A stretch of 64,000 nt of DNA, taken from contig BCLD01000017.1 of NCBI GenBank assembly GCA_001600875.1, forward strand, positions 213,759-277,758, given 5' to 3'. The translations under genes were made by a program, and so were the position numbers. The stretch comes from Solicoccozyma terricola. Lineage: Eukaryota; Basidiomycota; Tremellomycetes; Filobasidiales; Piskurozymaceae. The number at the start of each line of letters is the position of its first letter. The stretch's first letter is position 1. The notes beneath the pieces were generated by a model. The model saw nothing but the letters and a program-made list of their open reading frames with translations, ran no database searches and was not told the origin of the DNA. This document shows positions 48,864 through 60,164 of this stretch, piece by piece.

Positions 48864-50154
48864 ATGTCGGCAGACCCAACCAAGCGGGAAGACGAGGACA
48901 TGCCTGATGCTGGTCCATCCACTTCAGCAGACGCAACCACTTCAACAGATCTGGAAATGGCAGATCCTAACGATGACGAAAACAACTTCATCCCACCAGC
49001 TCGACCAGTATACGCTGAACCTCACCTTCCTCCGAATCTTGTTGATGACGACGATGAGATTGCACATACACTCCCAATCTTCATCTCCCACGCACTTGAT
49101 CCCTCAATCCACCTCTTCCAATACCCTCTAAATCATCGACCTGTCGCAGTCTCTCAATATGCCAAGGAGCATGGGGAGGTCATTACGGCACGTATGAAGG
49201 AGCAAGTCCGAAGATTTGAAATCGAAATACCAGTGGATCAAAGAGGAGAAGTATGGAATGAAGAACGAGCAGAGACTTTCGGATTTGCGGAAGAAGAGGA
49301 AGAGAAGGAGAAGAAAAAGAGTAAAGGGAAGAGCAAGGAACAGGAGAAGATTGTTTGGGGTACCAAGATGAGATTAAGGGGAGAGGAGGTCCCAGGTGTC
49401 ACCGGATACTGGTCTGGGATTGTTCACGATGGTTAGTAGCCGAGCTCTGTCTTGGACTAAACTTCCGGGGCGATAAGCTCATCTGTTTATCATGCATAGG
49501 CGCTCTCCATCTCCATCCCTTGGCGCACCTCGTTCAATTTCGACCTTCTCTGGGATACCTTGACGCCGTAGACGATCAAGCGAATCGGGATCGAGATCGA
49601 GCTCGACGAGCTGCAGATGGTGAAGATTCAGAAGAGGAAGATGATGGACAAGGTGGTGGTGCAGCTCCAGCCAATGGTGCGGGTCCTTCCAAAGCAAAAA
49701 AGGCCAACGAGTTGAAGACTGTTCAGGTTAGTAATGATGAGGTGCTGCTCATAACTGGACAACGGCTCATGTGAGCTTTTTGGGCCGATAGGTATCCGTC
49801 GCTCAACCGCCTGAAGAAACTGGCTTGGTCCGTCCAGCCTCGAAGATGGGTACAGGCGGTACCGTAGGGTCTACTCACCAGATTCGTGCACATCTCGTTG
49901 CCAAAATACAAAAAGAGCAGGAGGACGTATGGAAACCTTGGCGATGGGATGACGTTGCTGTCAGTCATGTGGCATACATACCCTCTCTCCGTTGTTGATA
50001 CTGATGTTCCTAATGTTACACGCAGTCTCCGGAGGTCGTCGATACGCTCGCTCACTTCCTTGTCCCGCCAGAGCGTCAGGCTACACTTGAATGCAAGACG
50101 GCATCGCTGGATATCATCTCGAAGCTGAATATCGGCGAGGGAGCCAAGCTATAG
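48864..50154 (+). CDS. RPC37: RNA polymerase III subunit Rpc37 (RPC5/POLR3E)
   Basis: Rpc37 pairs with Rpc53 in a TFIIF-like module of RNA polymerase III that acts in initiation and termination. Four exons (48864-49431, 49500-49726, 49792-49959, 50026-50154) total 1,092 nt, 363 aa. An acidic N-terminus leads to the family core: TLPIFISHALDPSIHLFQYP and LNHRPVAVSQ, then the basic/acidic region and GALHLHPLAHLVQFRPSLGY, the conserved dimerisation block. The C-terminal part (SPEVVDTLAHFLVPP) also fits. The start at 48864 (MSADPTKRED) is preferred over the upstream in-frame ATG at 48789 because the extra residues look like translated leader. Confidence 0.85.
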
Positions 50155-50782
50155 CATGTTCATGTAGAGGCGGAATGTCCTCAGATTATGACATTTACGA
50201 TATTTACGTTTCCCTTCCCCGTCCCCACGGCTCGAGGCTGGAACATTTGCAATTGGCTCAGGTAACCATTTGGGTAGTCCAATGCTCGGCATGCGAATAG
50301 GGTTGACAAACGTCTGAAGGACTCTACTCGATACAGGTGGAGGGAGACCGAAGCTCCTACTAGTCCTACAGAAACTATTGAGCTCTAAAGCCGGTAGAGG
50401 TTGTGTCCCAAGCACTATATAACCAAACTCGATATTGGTGCAGAACCCTCAGGTAATGATGATGTTACACAACGTCAGGATCTACCTGGTACGTTGAGGT
50501 TGTTCGGCGTTCGTCTTGAGAATTGTATACTGGATCCTCTCGTCGCAAACGTTGGATTAAAATCGTGGATACAGGCCATGAATGGGGTTCCAGCCCCTGG
50601 CAGATGTCGAAAAGGATTGTGGAGATGCCGTTGTTCAGTGGCGAAATGAGATGCAGTAGGAAGACGAGAGAAAGAGAGGTTGGTCGTTGTAAATGCCGAT
50701 GATGAATGAAAAACCCAGAATGATAGGAAAATCTATGGTGTGTTGGGTCCCGCCCTGTCCACGTTTTAGTGAGTTGCCTTGC
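50155..50782. other. Convergent 3' region without a supported gene
   Basis: This 628-nt region lies between the RPC37 and cyclin stop codons. Short open frames on both strands (for example plus 50401-50649, minus 50149-50415) lack family motifs, splice support and protein-like composition. No repeat or RNA gene is recognised. Confidence 0.5.
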
Positions 50783-52036
50783 CTAATATGCAACGCCATG
50801 TTGAGGTACCACGATCGAGTCCTCCTCGTCATTCCGTCTCCGACGATCCATACGTAGGAATCGGTTGAAGAAATTGGACGAAGTGATTTCTTTGGTAACC
50901 GGTACATAGGCAGGTAGCGAAGGTTCGGCGTACACGATTTGAGGAACAGAACCTCGTTGAAGCTGATCCCGACGTCCACCCTTGACCGCTGATTGCCCTG
51001 CGTAGTGAGACTTGGGTGGCGGGCAGGGTGATACAGAGAGAGAAGGTGGAGTCAACAGGCCATCCGATGACGCGGCTGATTCGAGCGAAGACGAAGATGT
51101 CGAACGATCAAGAGGAGGCACATCGTAGGTCCTCGAGTTGTAGACAACAGTCCTGTGACGAGTAGGTGTGATAGGGATGGCGGCAGTGACGTGAACTGGT
51201 TGAGCGAGTGTTGCAGTTGGAGGAAGGAAAGATGATGTCGATGAGGCAGGCGATGGGAACTGGTACAAGGAGAGGAATGGCTGGAAGTCTGTTGGCGGGG
51301 AAGAATTGTCAGAATGGTCTCCCAAGTAGAATGACGATCGCTGGGTAAAACTTACGTTGCACAATCTCGCCTTCGGTGATTGCCAAATCGTAGTCCATCA
51401 AATACAGCAATTGCTTCTCCATGAGGTTGATCTCCGCTTGAGAAAACATCTGTGCATATCGACACCAGTGCTTGTTCTTTGGTGAAGAGTCATTGAGGTA
51501 CTTGGCGGCGACGATGAGAGTGGCAAGGAAGACACGGTGACGAGTGCAAGGCATACCCTTCGCGACTTTTGGCAAGCGGTCCCTCAACCTCTCAAGGTAA
51601 ACGAGGGTAGCCATGAGGGTTGGGACTTGAACGTTGGATTGCTCGCAGACAACAGCGATGAAGGTCTCGAGGCTAGGTAGTTTTCCATCGCTCGTTTCAT
51701 CCTGCTCAGCATCTGGGCTTGGTGGTGGAGATGGGAGTGCGATGGTGGTTGGGATAGGAATGATCTTGGTGCAAGCGATGACAGAAGTAGCTCGCTCTGC
51801 AATAAAGTCTGGGGAGTAGGATTGGAAGAACGTCGTCGTCAATACCTAGATCAAGTCGGTACTCGATACGGCAGTCACTCACAGACAAGCTCTTTGGAGA
51901 CATCGGTCCTTATGAACTCGAGGAGGGCAGGATCGTGAACGCCACATTGTTGCAAGCTGGCAGGGTGAGTGCGCTCCTCGAAAACGGGGGAGACCGGCGA
52001 GGCGATCATGGAGTTGTAGTGGTAGAGGCCAGCCAT
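50783..52036 (-). CDS. Pho85-type cyclin (PCL1/2-like)
   Basis: Cyclins of this class activate the Pho85 kinase in G1, polarity or nutrient signalling. Three exons on the minus strand (51883-52036, 51356-51808, 50783-51288) total 1,113 nt, 370 aa. The cyclin box covers about residues 95-205, with [39 protein letters not shown] and [20 protein letters not shown] followed by KNKHW, the PCL signature. The next helix is [20 protein letters not shown]. The C-terminal 165 residues are Ser/Pro-rich and disordered, with many SP sites, as expected for a protein controlled by phosphorylation and turnover. It is divergent from RPB6 across an unusually long promoter. Confidence 0.85.
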
Positions 52037-54473
52037 GGTAGTGATTATGCTAATGAGAGTCGGTTTGAGCGAGTGAGTGAAGGCTGGCCGGCAGGTAAGG
52101 AGAGAACGAGGACGATGGAGAGAAATGAGAAGAAGATCTGGATTGGCGATCGGGTCAAAGCTGCATAGATGGAGTTATGTATGTCGAGGGAGGTTGACAG
52201 GGACGTGCACTCCTCGAACCTCCCCCAGGCGCTATATATCTCAATACTTGTCCTGCCTCAGAGGACGCGACAAAGATTCGAGTACACGCTACACATACTG
52301 GTGTGCCCGTCACAAACCAAGTGGCCCGGAGAGCAAGTTTACTTTCATGCGTGTGAATGGCACCGTGGCGCGTTACCCTTTCCCCCCTCTTCTTCGGCAT
52401 CGGCGGCGAGGTGTTTGCCCGGTAGCTGTTTGAGCCACACGGCTGTTTCCTCGCCTAACCCCGACGATGTTCCAAGGGTCTGGGCAGCAGGTACAGCAAG
52501 GCCAGAGAGATGTGCCGCCAGCAATGGAGAATTCTCGCGAGAATATGAGACGTCGCTTGACAAACTACCGACAGCTTACACGGTTGTGCGGTGCAAGGGG
52601 GTTTGGGGCTTTGGGGCTTGGGGCTTGGGAGTGAGATGGTGGCTGATGACATGGCACCAGGTTGCGGGGTAAAATGCTGCAATTATCGCGGTTATCGCAC
52701 TCGACGCGATATGAAGGCGCCAGCAGGGAGGGGGGGAAAGCAATCTTCTTTCCGTTCCACCAGTCCACCTCACTTGTACGCGTCGCCATTGTCAAGGATC
52801 AAGACCAGCATGATATCAACCCCCATCGCCGTCACGTCCTCCCCTCCAAGGTTCAAGGTTGGAAAATGAGGTGCTCGCCGCGTGTATCACCGCCGCCTTC
52901 TCTCTTCTCGCTTTTCCTATAGTATGCGCCGCAGCAAGGACCACCCGACTCCCTTCCCGTACCCATCCGAAATCTGATATCACACAACAGCTGTGCGTTG
53001 GTAGTAACGACGCGTCGACAGGCTCCATCAATCTCGAGGTCCGCACAGTACTCAGCAATTACTGGTTTTGAGGTTGTGTGACGGTGATCGTCGTCATGGA
53101 GGCGATGCAAAGAGAAGCCACAGCCCCTGGCTGGGCGCTTCCGATGGAATCGGAGGAAAGTGATACGAATCGGATGGTATGTAAATGCGCGGATAGAGGA
53201 TGGGAGAACTCTCACGCTTCGGTCTGTACCATAACGGCGATCGACCGAGCACACGGATTTTCTATTTTCATTCTCAAACGACTTCCCCTTGATTGCATCC
53301 TGCTTACTACTACCTGAGCCCGATCAAAACGTTCAAAGTGATGGATAGGAAAGAGCTACCCTCTTCTACTCCCATGAGAACCGATCGTGGGACAAGGCCC
53401 CCCGGGAAGTGTGAACATCGGGCCCTTGGATATTTCCCGTATTTCCCCTCTCACACCCTCGAACACATAGCATTTGGGGGGGATAAATATTTATTTTGAG
53501 GTTCACTCACAGATGGGAGGGAGCCACAAAACGCGTCATTTGCGCGCGGCCGAACATATTGGTTTTCTTTTACGCCGCAAAGCCGCAGGGTACTGCATCA
53601 TATCAATTCCGCTGCCACACAGTCAGACGCTGTTACATGTAGATCACTTTTAGGATCCCTACTTTTAAGGCGCCGCCCACAGGGGCAAATGAGACTGGCA
53701 GAACAAAAGGTCGTAGAAGGATGCGAGTTGTCCATTTTGATTTTCTTTTGTAACGACGTGCTATCAACCTGGAGAAAGTGAGAACGACAAAGTCGAGGCT
53801 TTGTCTGGAGACATCAACTTTCGAGACTCTTTACAGGCTGTACAGTCATTGGAACAGCCACTCATACATCCACGCCGCTCAAATCTCAGGTATTCCCATG
53901 CCGGAAAACAGAGCTGACTATCTATCACGCCCGGTCGATCAGGGGCACGGGTATCGTTCCCATTAGAAAAAAAAAAGATAATATGTAACAGATGTGGTTT
54001 CCCAGGACGAGGTAGCATATCGTCAGTCCAGTCCACCGTCTTCACAAAAAGTGCTCCGATCACCTGCCACGACTTGAGCTCGTGAGCATGTCTCCAATCG
54101 CATCAGTCGCAATCAGTCGCAAGGGTGGCGACAAATGCTGTGATAAGCTGTCCGGTCAGTCTATGTATGACGTGGGATATATCGCCACAGATGTTCCTTC
54201 ACGTGCATATACAATGTTTACTCTGGACTTTAGACTTGCCCATCCATGTCGACAAGAACATTCGCTCCATCTCCGTCTACAACGACAACGCAGTCTCCTA
54301 GATCCTCGAGGTATCATTCGAATCTCTAGAAGAACCCACACACACACCAATCCCACTTTTCATACTTTACCTGTTCGCAAAACGCCAGCTTTTGGACTCG
54401 CTTGAACGAACTTTGTGCAATTCAGCACAACCAACACTTCGCATAGAAATATACAGACGGAAGAATTAGCGCA
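52037..54473. promoter_or_regulatory. Long gene-free divergent region between the cyclin and RPB6
   Basis: This is 2,437 nt without a supported gene. It holds a GGGGCTTG-type short repeat (about 52600-52625), AT-rich stretches near 53480-53600, and TCACGTGC at 54199-54206. Small open frames on both strands (for example 52169-52672 and 53778-53966) have no recognisable domains or splice support. The last 100 nt before 54474 look like the RPB6 leader. A non-coding transcript or a fast-evolving gene cannot be excluded. Confidence 0.5.
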
Positions 54474-55679
54474 ATGTCGGACTATGGAGATGCTGATATG
54501 GCAGGAGGGTAAGCATTGATGTTCTGTCTGACTTTTTGGATATTGAAAAAAGCGGTGGAGTGGTAGGAGTCACAAATGTTGGGGGGGGGGGGGGGGGNNN
54601 NNNNNNNNNNNNNNNNNNNNNNNNNNNNNNNNNNNNNNNNNNNNNNNNNNNNNNNNNNNNNNNNNNNNNNNNNNNNNNNGGGGGGGAACCTTGGTAGGAG
54701 GTTTCAAAGCAGTCTTCCCTCGTTATCGGAGACGATATCATGTTGTCAAATTCTAGCACACCACTCAAGGGAGATGCTACCTGAAATGGAGTGTCTGCTA
54801 GCTATCTCCTCTACATATTTTGTGGCGTAGTGTAGCTGTTTTTTTCTTGGCAACCCAAGCTGACATCTAATCCTCAATTTTTGGCTTGCACCTTAGATAC
54901 GGCGATGAAACTGCTGGGTTCGACGACGATGGCTTTGAGCAAGTTGACGTGAGTAGCACAATCCTCCAACTAGATGCTTTTATGAATCTCATTAACTGAT
55001 AAATGATTCCGTGCATTCCATCTCAATAACCGACTCCTACCACCCAGGCCGAGGAACTCAACCACGATGCTGAAAATGATGACTTGGAGCCAACTGATGG
55101 ATTACGAGCTGGAGCAGGTGGTTTAGATGGTCAAGACGATGACATGGAGGGGTTCGTTGAAAGTGGAGTGAATGGAGTGAGTTGTGCCGTTATCCAGTTG
55201 TCTTTATTGAAGAAATGTGACTAACCAAGCATTGCATGACAGGGTGAATCAACCGTTCGAACTGGTGGTGCAGCAAAACCAAATGCAAAGAGGGTGACGA
55301 CGCCATATCTTACGAAATACGAACGAGCGAGAATATTGGGTACGAGGGCTTTGCAAATATCGTGAGTGTTTTGTACCCAAGTCACGGAGTACCTATCCTC
55401 AATCCAGGACGCTAAACATGTTTTGAAACCCATTTGTCATAGGATGAATGCTCCGGTACTCGTTCCATTAGAAGGCGAATCCGATCCACTCGAGATTGCT
55501 ATCAAGGAGCTGAAGGCCAAGAAGATCCCGTTGACTGTCAGGCGATATTTACCAGGTTTGTGCTGCCCTGAATCAAGATTCAAGAAGAAGGAAAGTTGAC
55601 TTTTAACAATGTGTGTTTCTCTGTAGACGGAAGTTTCGAGGATTGGAAAGTCGCAGAATTGATCAACAACGAGGAGTAG
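54474..55679 (+). CDS. RPO26: RNA polymerase I/II/III common subunit Rpb6 (RPABC2)
   Basis: Rpb6 is shared by all three nuclear RNA polymerases and helps the clamp and foot assemble. Six exons (54474-54508, 54897-54948, 55048-55176, 55243-55361, 55443-55555, 55627-55679) total 501 nt, 166 aa. The N-terminus is acidic and disordered ([12 protein letters not shown]...). The conserved C-terminal half has [57 protein letters not shown] and FEDWKVAEL, nearly identical across eukaryotes. Intron 1 (54509-54896) contains a G run and an 82-N gap, so its length is nominal. Confidence 0.95.
54581..54686. other. RPO26: Assembly gap of 82 N between G homopolymers, in RPB6 intron 1
   Basis: 17 G (54581-54597), then 82 N (54598-54679), then 7 G. 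It lies wholly inside intron 1 of RPB6. The gap probably marks a long G tract that could not be sequenced. Confidence 0.9.
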
Positions 55680-55989
55680 AACCGATCGCTTCTTGGCTCG
55701 CGCCATTCGCCTCTTTTTGAATGCTGCATTTTCGTCTTAGCTTCTATAACGAAAACTTTTTGTACCACCGTCTTTTTCACCGTGTCATTTATTGGGGGCA
55801 TGCTCATTTTTAGTCGGATCCCTGATCGCGATTGAATTCAAATCAAATAATTGAGCCCGAAAATCAAACAGACAAAGGATTAAGGGAGTATTATAAGATG
55901 CGATGCATGGATTATACTAAGGGATTCTTCAAAACTCAGCAACTCCAACGATCCAACTACTTCTCCAAGCTGGCTCATGAATTAGTGTA
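55680..55989. other. Convergent 3' spacer between RPB6 and the first MGLFG gene
   Basis: 310 nt between converging stop codons, AT-rich near 55840-55900. No gene or repeat is seen. Confidence 0.55.
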
Positions 55990-57049
55990 CTACTGATGAG
56001 TAGTTTCGGCGGTGTTCCCAGCCATCTCATTGAGCTCCGGTTTGTCCTGAAGACCATCAACAGCCCGCTGACTCTCTGGAGCAGTTGCAGTGTCGTGACC
56101 AAGTCCCGAACCGGAAACGCCTTCTTGATCGAGGCCAGTGGTGTTGCCGTGTTCGAGATTAGAGACATTGTGTCCATGACCAAGAGCTGTGGCTTCACCT
56201 TGTTCGAGATTAGAGAGGGTGTTTCCCTGTTCGAAACCAGCGGAACCGTCGTGTGGACCGGCAGGAAGGTCGGAAGCCTTGGAGATTGGGTGAGATTCGA
56301 GACCTTGGCCATCCGTTTGGTTGATACCATCAGTGACGGCATCCGTGGTGGCGTGAGAAGCGAGGTTGGGTTCCTCTGTAGCTGCTATGGCTGAGTTGGG
56401 AGCGGAGATATCGGTAGGTGAGGTAGGAGAATTGATAACACCACGAGCTGCGTTGTTCTCCGAGTGCTAGTGAAGTTATTATACCGAGGATGTTTCAGTA
56501 TGCGAATCCTTCGTAGACACACTCTCAACCCACTTACCATCTGCGTCAACTTGGAAATCACAGACTTCTTCGTGGCAACAATTTCCTCCATCTCAGCCAA
56601 CTTCGCCTTCCTATTATTCAACTCTTGCAATTCCCTCTGCTCCTCGTTATATGCCTCATCGTGCTTCGCAGTCGCCTCTCGTAGCTTCTCCATGTACTTC
56701 TGTTCCTTCTCAAGCGCCTTGCGATGGACTTTGGCGTAAGCATCTACGCTCTGGTACAAGGGGGAACAAAAAGTGGCATGGATGTCAACAAAACGAGCGT
56801 CTCCCCATCATCTGTGATGGTGTACTCTTGATCTTACCCTGGAAACAGCAGCAGATGCCTTCTCAGCCTGATCCAACTCCTTATGAGCGTTCTTGATAGT
56901 CATCTCCTCATGTTTACCCTCTGCATCCATGTTTTTGCTGGCATCAGCATACGTTGACGACTTGTCCATATGACAATTTTCCACCACTCACCTGTAGCGA
57001 GTAACTTGGCTTCAGCCTTGGCGGGATCGTTGGAACCGAAGAGACCCAT
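55990..57049 (-). CDS. Coiled-coil protein of the MGLFG pair, longer member (276 aa)
   Basis: Four exons on the minus strand (56992-57049, 56838-56920, 56538-56750, 55990-56466) total 831 nt, 276 aa. It opens MGLFGSNDPAKAEAKLLATE, then a Lys/Glu-rich helical region (about 25-118: HEEMTIKNAHKELDQAEKA, KVHRKALEKEQKYMEKLREA, NRKAKLAEMEEIVATKKSVI) that should form a coiled coil. A 158-residue low-complexity tail follows, with three related segments (FEQGNTLSNLEQGEATALGH, NVSNLEHGNTTGLDQEG). There is no signal or membrane segment. It is a tandem paralogue of the gene at 57506-58247. The exon 2 acceptor was chosen so the product aligns with that paralogue. Function unknown; similar short MGLF proteins occur in other basidiomycetes, to my recollection. 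Confidence 0.75.
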
Positions 57050-57505
57050 GTTATGTGTTTGTTTGGAGGTTGTGGATGTTGGAGGTTGACGAGCAAGAGT
57101 TGCAATGTATGATGTATGATGGTTGAGGGACAATCTTGCTTATCGTTTGGCAAACCACCTTTGCGCTACAAATGCCCAGTTCTGGCCTTGCTAACGGCGG
57201 CTTCAGAAAAGTGAGACATTCTCAACCACGAATACTGACGTCACGGGACGCGTAACTTTCGCCCCGATTGGGCACAAGCTTTCCTCTCGAATAGTAAATG
57301 CCCCATACCATATCACTGATAACTAGGAAGCGCAAGTACCCTACAGGATTATAATGTCGTGGCACATCGATTATCGAATCGTCGTTCAAGGAAACCATCC
57401 AGCGTTATGTTTTCGCTTCCTTAGTATCTAGCTCCGGTAGCTCCAGTAGATCCGGTCCCGACACCCAGTCCCAACGCCAGTCCCACCGCCACCACCTGTC
57501 ATCCC
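57050..57505. promoter_or_regulatory. Promoter of the longer MGLFG gene; possible extra tail exon of the shorter one
   Basis: A 456-nt spacer. Its distal part (57421-57500, minus strand) encodes a Gly/Thr-rich stretch ending GTGSTGATGARY before a stop at 57421. That would extend the upstream paralogue if an intron ending near 57481 is used. Confidence 0.4.
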
Positions 57506-58247
57506 TTAATGTGTGCCGCTTACAACCCCTCCGGTCTGGCCAGGGAGACCGACACCAGCACCAGTTCCGGCTCCAGCTCCGACTCCAGTTCCGACTTTAG
57601 CACCAGTTCCGGCTACACCATTATGATGTGATTCAAGGGAATGGTGACGTTCAGCTCGAGTCGCGGCGTTCGAGTCGTGCTGTGCGGGGTGATACGGAAG
57701 ATGTCAGCTGGGCCTCTGAAGGTATGATTGAGAACATTGAGATGTTATATTCTCACTTGGTGCTGGGCCTGTTCCAATGCGTGTTTCTTAGCTGCAATCT
57801 CCTGTTGAAGCTTGGCGTGGGTCTGTTCTTGGAATTTCGCATCCTACAGACACCTCGGACTACCGTCAGCTCGGTCCTGTTATCGATTTTGAGAAGAGGC
57901 AGACTCGCCTCTGCAAGCTTTCGCTCTTCGGCAGCAAGCTTATCACGCTCCAGAACCATAGCATTTACTTTCTCTTGCATCCTGTGCTGATTCGCCAGAA
58001 TTTTATCGTGCGCTTTCACAGTATGTTCGTGAGTCTGGTCATCAGGGTGTGAGAAAAAGTCAGCGTTGGGGTCTTCATCCGAGGGCGGTAAGAGTTCCAC
58101 ACTCACCTTTGCAGCTTTCCCCTCGGCCTTCTGGGAAGCAGCCAAATCCTTCATTGCCTGCTTGACAGACTTTTCATCGTGCTTTTCCTCCTTTGCGAGC
58201 AGTTTCTCCTCTTTCTTGACAGGATCGTCGGTGCCGAAAAGACCCAT
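57506..58247 (-). CDS. Coiled-coil protein of the MGLFG pair, shorter member (175 aa)
   Basis: Four exons on the minus strand (58107-58247, 57909-58034, 57757-57843, 57506-57679) total 528 nt, 175 aa. It opens MGLFGTDDPVKKEEKLLAKE, then helical blocks (KSVKQAMKDLAASQKAEGKA, HDKILANQHRMQEKVNAMVL, ERDKLAAEERKLAE, HAKLQQEIAAKKHALEQAQ) predicted as coiled coil. A Gly/Thr-rich tail (GTGVGAGAGTGAGVG) ends the protein. The second intron (57844-57908) must begin with GC rather than GT (GAG|GCGAGT) to keep the frame. An alternative 3' structure would extend the tail to 57421. It resembles the neighbour at 55990-57049 in the first 20 residues and general build, so a tandem duplication is likely. Function unknown. 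Confidence 0.7.
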
Positions 58248-58748
58248 GTTGATTGTAGTGTGATTCGAGGTAGATGTGGGGGTAAAGAGGGACTGAGATG
58301 TCTGGGCGTGGTGGTGGATTTTGAAATCGGATCCAGTGGCGAACTGTCCGATGGGTGGTCTATATACATCCGTCACAACTACCAACTACTTCCGCGATGC
58401 TTCGTCACACATTACGTCATTCGCGTCCGGGTAATAATGTCACGTGTCAAATAAAGGTACAGGCGGAATGTTCATCCATCGTCTATCTTCTGGGTCTCAA
58501 GCAGCACCCACAAGACAAGTATCGCGCTACACAGGAATATGGCCATCGGATGGGTATGCTCCCTTTTTGTCCCTGTAGACCCCGGTTGAACGGTGCTGTT
58601 CAGTTTGTAACTGGGTGGATTTGACCACGATGCCGAGGAGAATGTCTTCAGGGATCGTATTGAAAAATATGCTTCGTCGTAGCTGTATGGGTGAGGATGG
58701 TTCAATATGAGAAATGGGGATTTGTCACAGGAATAAACCGTCGGATAG
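58248..58748. promoter_or_regulatory. Promoter of the shorter MGLFG gene with a CACGTG element
   Basis: 501 nt between the MGLFG start and the GH16 stop. GTCACGTGTC lies at 58439-58448, 192 nt upstream of the start. No other gene is seen. Confidence 0.45.
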
Positions 58749-60164
58749 TCACTTCGATGCAGTCATCACAGTTTCTCGACAGGTTCCTGAGCAACGTGAT
58801 GAAGCCCAGGCGCTACCGTCGCCTGCCCAGTCGCCACATAGCTGGAGAAAATCAAAACAATCCGTCAGCGGTCTCACCACATGCCGAAGACTGGTGACCT
58901 GGTTGCTCACTGTGATGTCTTTAGTTGCCAAGTATGTCAGTGTACATGTATGATCATCGAATAGAAGCGCTCACCTACCGAAAATGATTGTCATCTTGTC
59001 GAAATGTTTCTCTGGAGCACATCCAGCGGAGGAGAAAGCTGCATCGGGCATTCTCCATGCATTAGGGTTCGGAGTCCGTGTGTAGGCATCGGGAGGTATA
59101 GTCGCTCTTGTAAATGTCCCTGTGCACCACAGCCAATCAGCACGCTGAGAGACGACCAAGGGAGCAAGCCGCGAGTCTAGTGATCAACTCACAGATCTGA
59201 ATACCGGTAATATCAAATTTCAAAATATACATTCCGCCACCTCCAGAGTTCATTTGACTTCCTACCGAGTGTTTTGTAGTCGATACGATTCCGCAACCTG
59301 CGTTCGACCCAGTGCCAGAGAGGCAATTATCTTTCTGACGCCCAACAATGCTCGATCAGCTGTTGATGATCTCGTGGTCGCACTCGCAGTCTCGAAGGGA
59401 ACTCACCAAGGCGGTCCCGCTGAAGACACCTGGATTTGTCAGATAACAACCTATGTTTGATTTCGTTTTTTGAGGGGTTTATTCCTCGCTAGAGCCATCA
59501 ACCTCGAGTGGTGGATACTCACCCTCTCCCGTATGTAACGTCATCTGATTCTGATCGTTGTCATTAACGCTTTCCATGATATCAACCTCTCCATTCTGAG
59601 GCCATGGATCGGGGCCATTCATCCAAAAGGCAGGCCATGTCGAACAACCTGTGGGAACGTGATCGACGTCTAGGATGAAAAGACCAGAATTGTATGTTTT
59701 GAGGGAATGAATGCGGATAGAGTCGCGGTTGGTACCGAGGGGTAGGTCGGTCCACTGGATGTGGTGCGATGTTAGTTGTGCGTTACTTTGTATGTACAAA
59801 TAACACTTACATGGTTTACTTGCATAACAGCCTGACAGAAAGTCAAGCCATTGTAAAGAAAAGTCCACAACCTCCGCTGCTCCACATGGACCCACATTGT
59901 TGCTCTTTCCATCAATGTAGATGTTTCCCTTGGACCATGCGTCGTCGTTGGACAGGAAGTTGACATAGCCATTGGTCGGATCCGATTTATCCCAGAACCA
60001 CCAATTGCTAAACAAGCCCGAAAAAGGTCAGTCATGCGGCGTCCACCATGTCAAACCTAGAAGACGCACTCGAAAAACGATGTTCCCGTGAAGTTATCTT
60101 GTAGTACCCAGTCGGATGTTGCAGCAAAGCTAGCGATGCCAGAGGTGGTCCGGTTGATAAACAT
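58749..60164 (-). CDS. Glycoside hydrolase family 16 endo-1,3(4)-beta-glucanase-like protein
   Basis: GH16 enzymes cut or remodel beta-1,3/1,4-glucans, usually in or on the cell wall. Nine exons on the minus strand (60070-60164, 59896-60007, 59811-59831, 59523-59754, 59407-59450, 59193-59334, 58979-59119, 58911-58918, 58749-58841) total 888 nt, 295 aa. Typical blocks are DNFTGTSFFDNWWFWDKSDP, DSIRIHSLKTYNSGLFILDV, GCSTWPAFWMNGPDPWPQNG and the catalytic GEVDIMES with both Glu and the Asp. Cys-rich segments follow (CLSGTGSNAGCGI, LCGDWAG, CSGTC). Exons of 21 and 8 nt are required. The proposed start has no signal peptide. A further 5' exon with a signal or anchor may lie between 60165 and 60590. 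Confidence 0.8.

Noticed and set aside
50401..50649. 82-aa plus-strand frame after RPC37
   Set aside because: No ATG at its start, no family features, and it lies in the convergent 3' region.
52169..52672. 167-aa frame between the cyclin and RPB6
   Set aside because: Composition unlike the genes here, no domain and no splice partners. Kept only as an unexplained region.
55929..56342. 137-aa minus-strand frame
   Set aside because: Alternate frame of the long last exon of the 276-aa MGLFG protein; the spliced frame ends properly at 55990.
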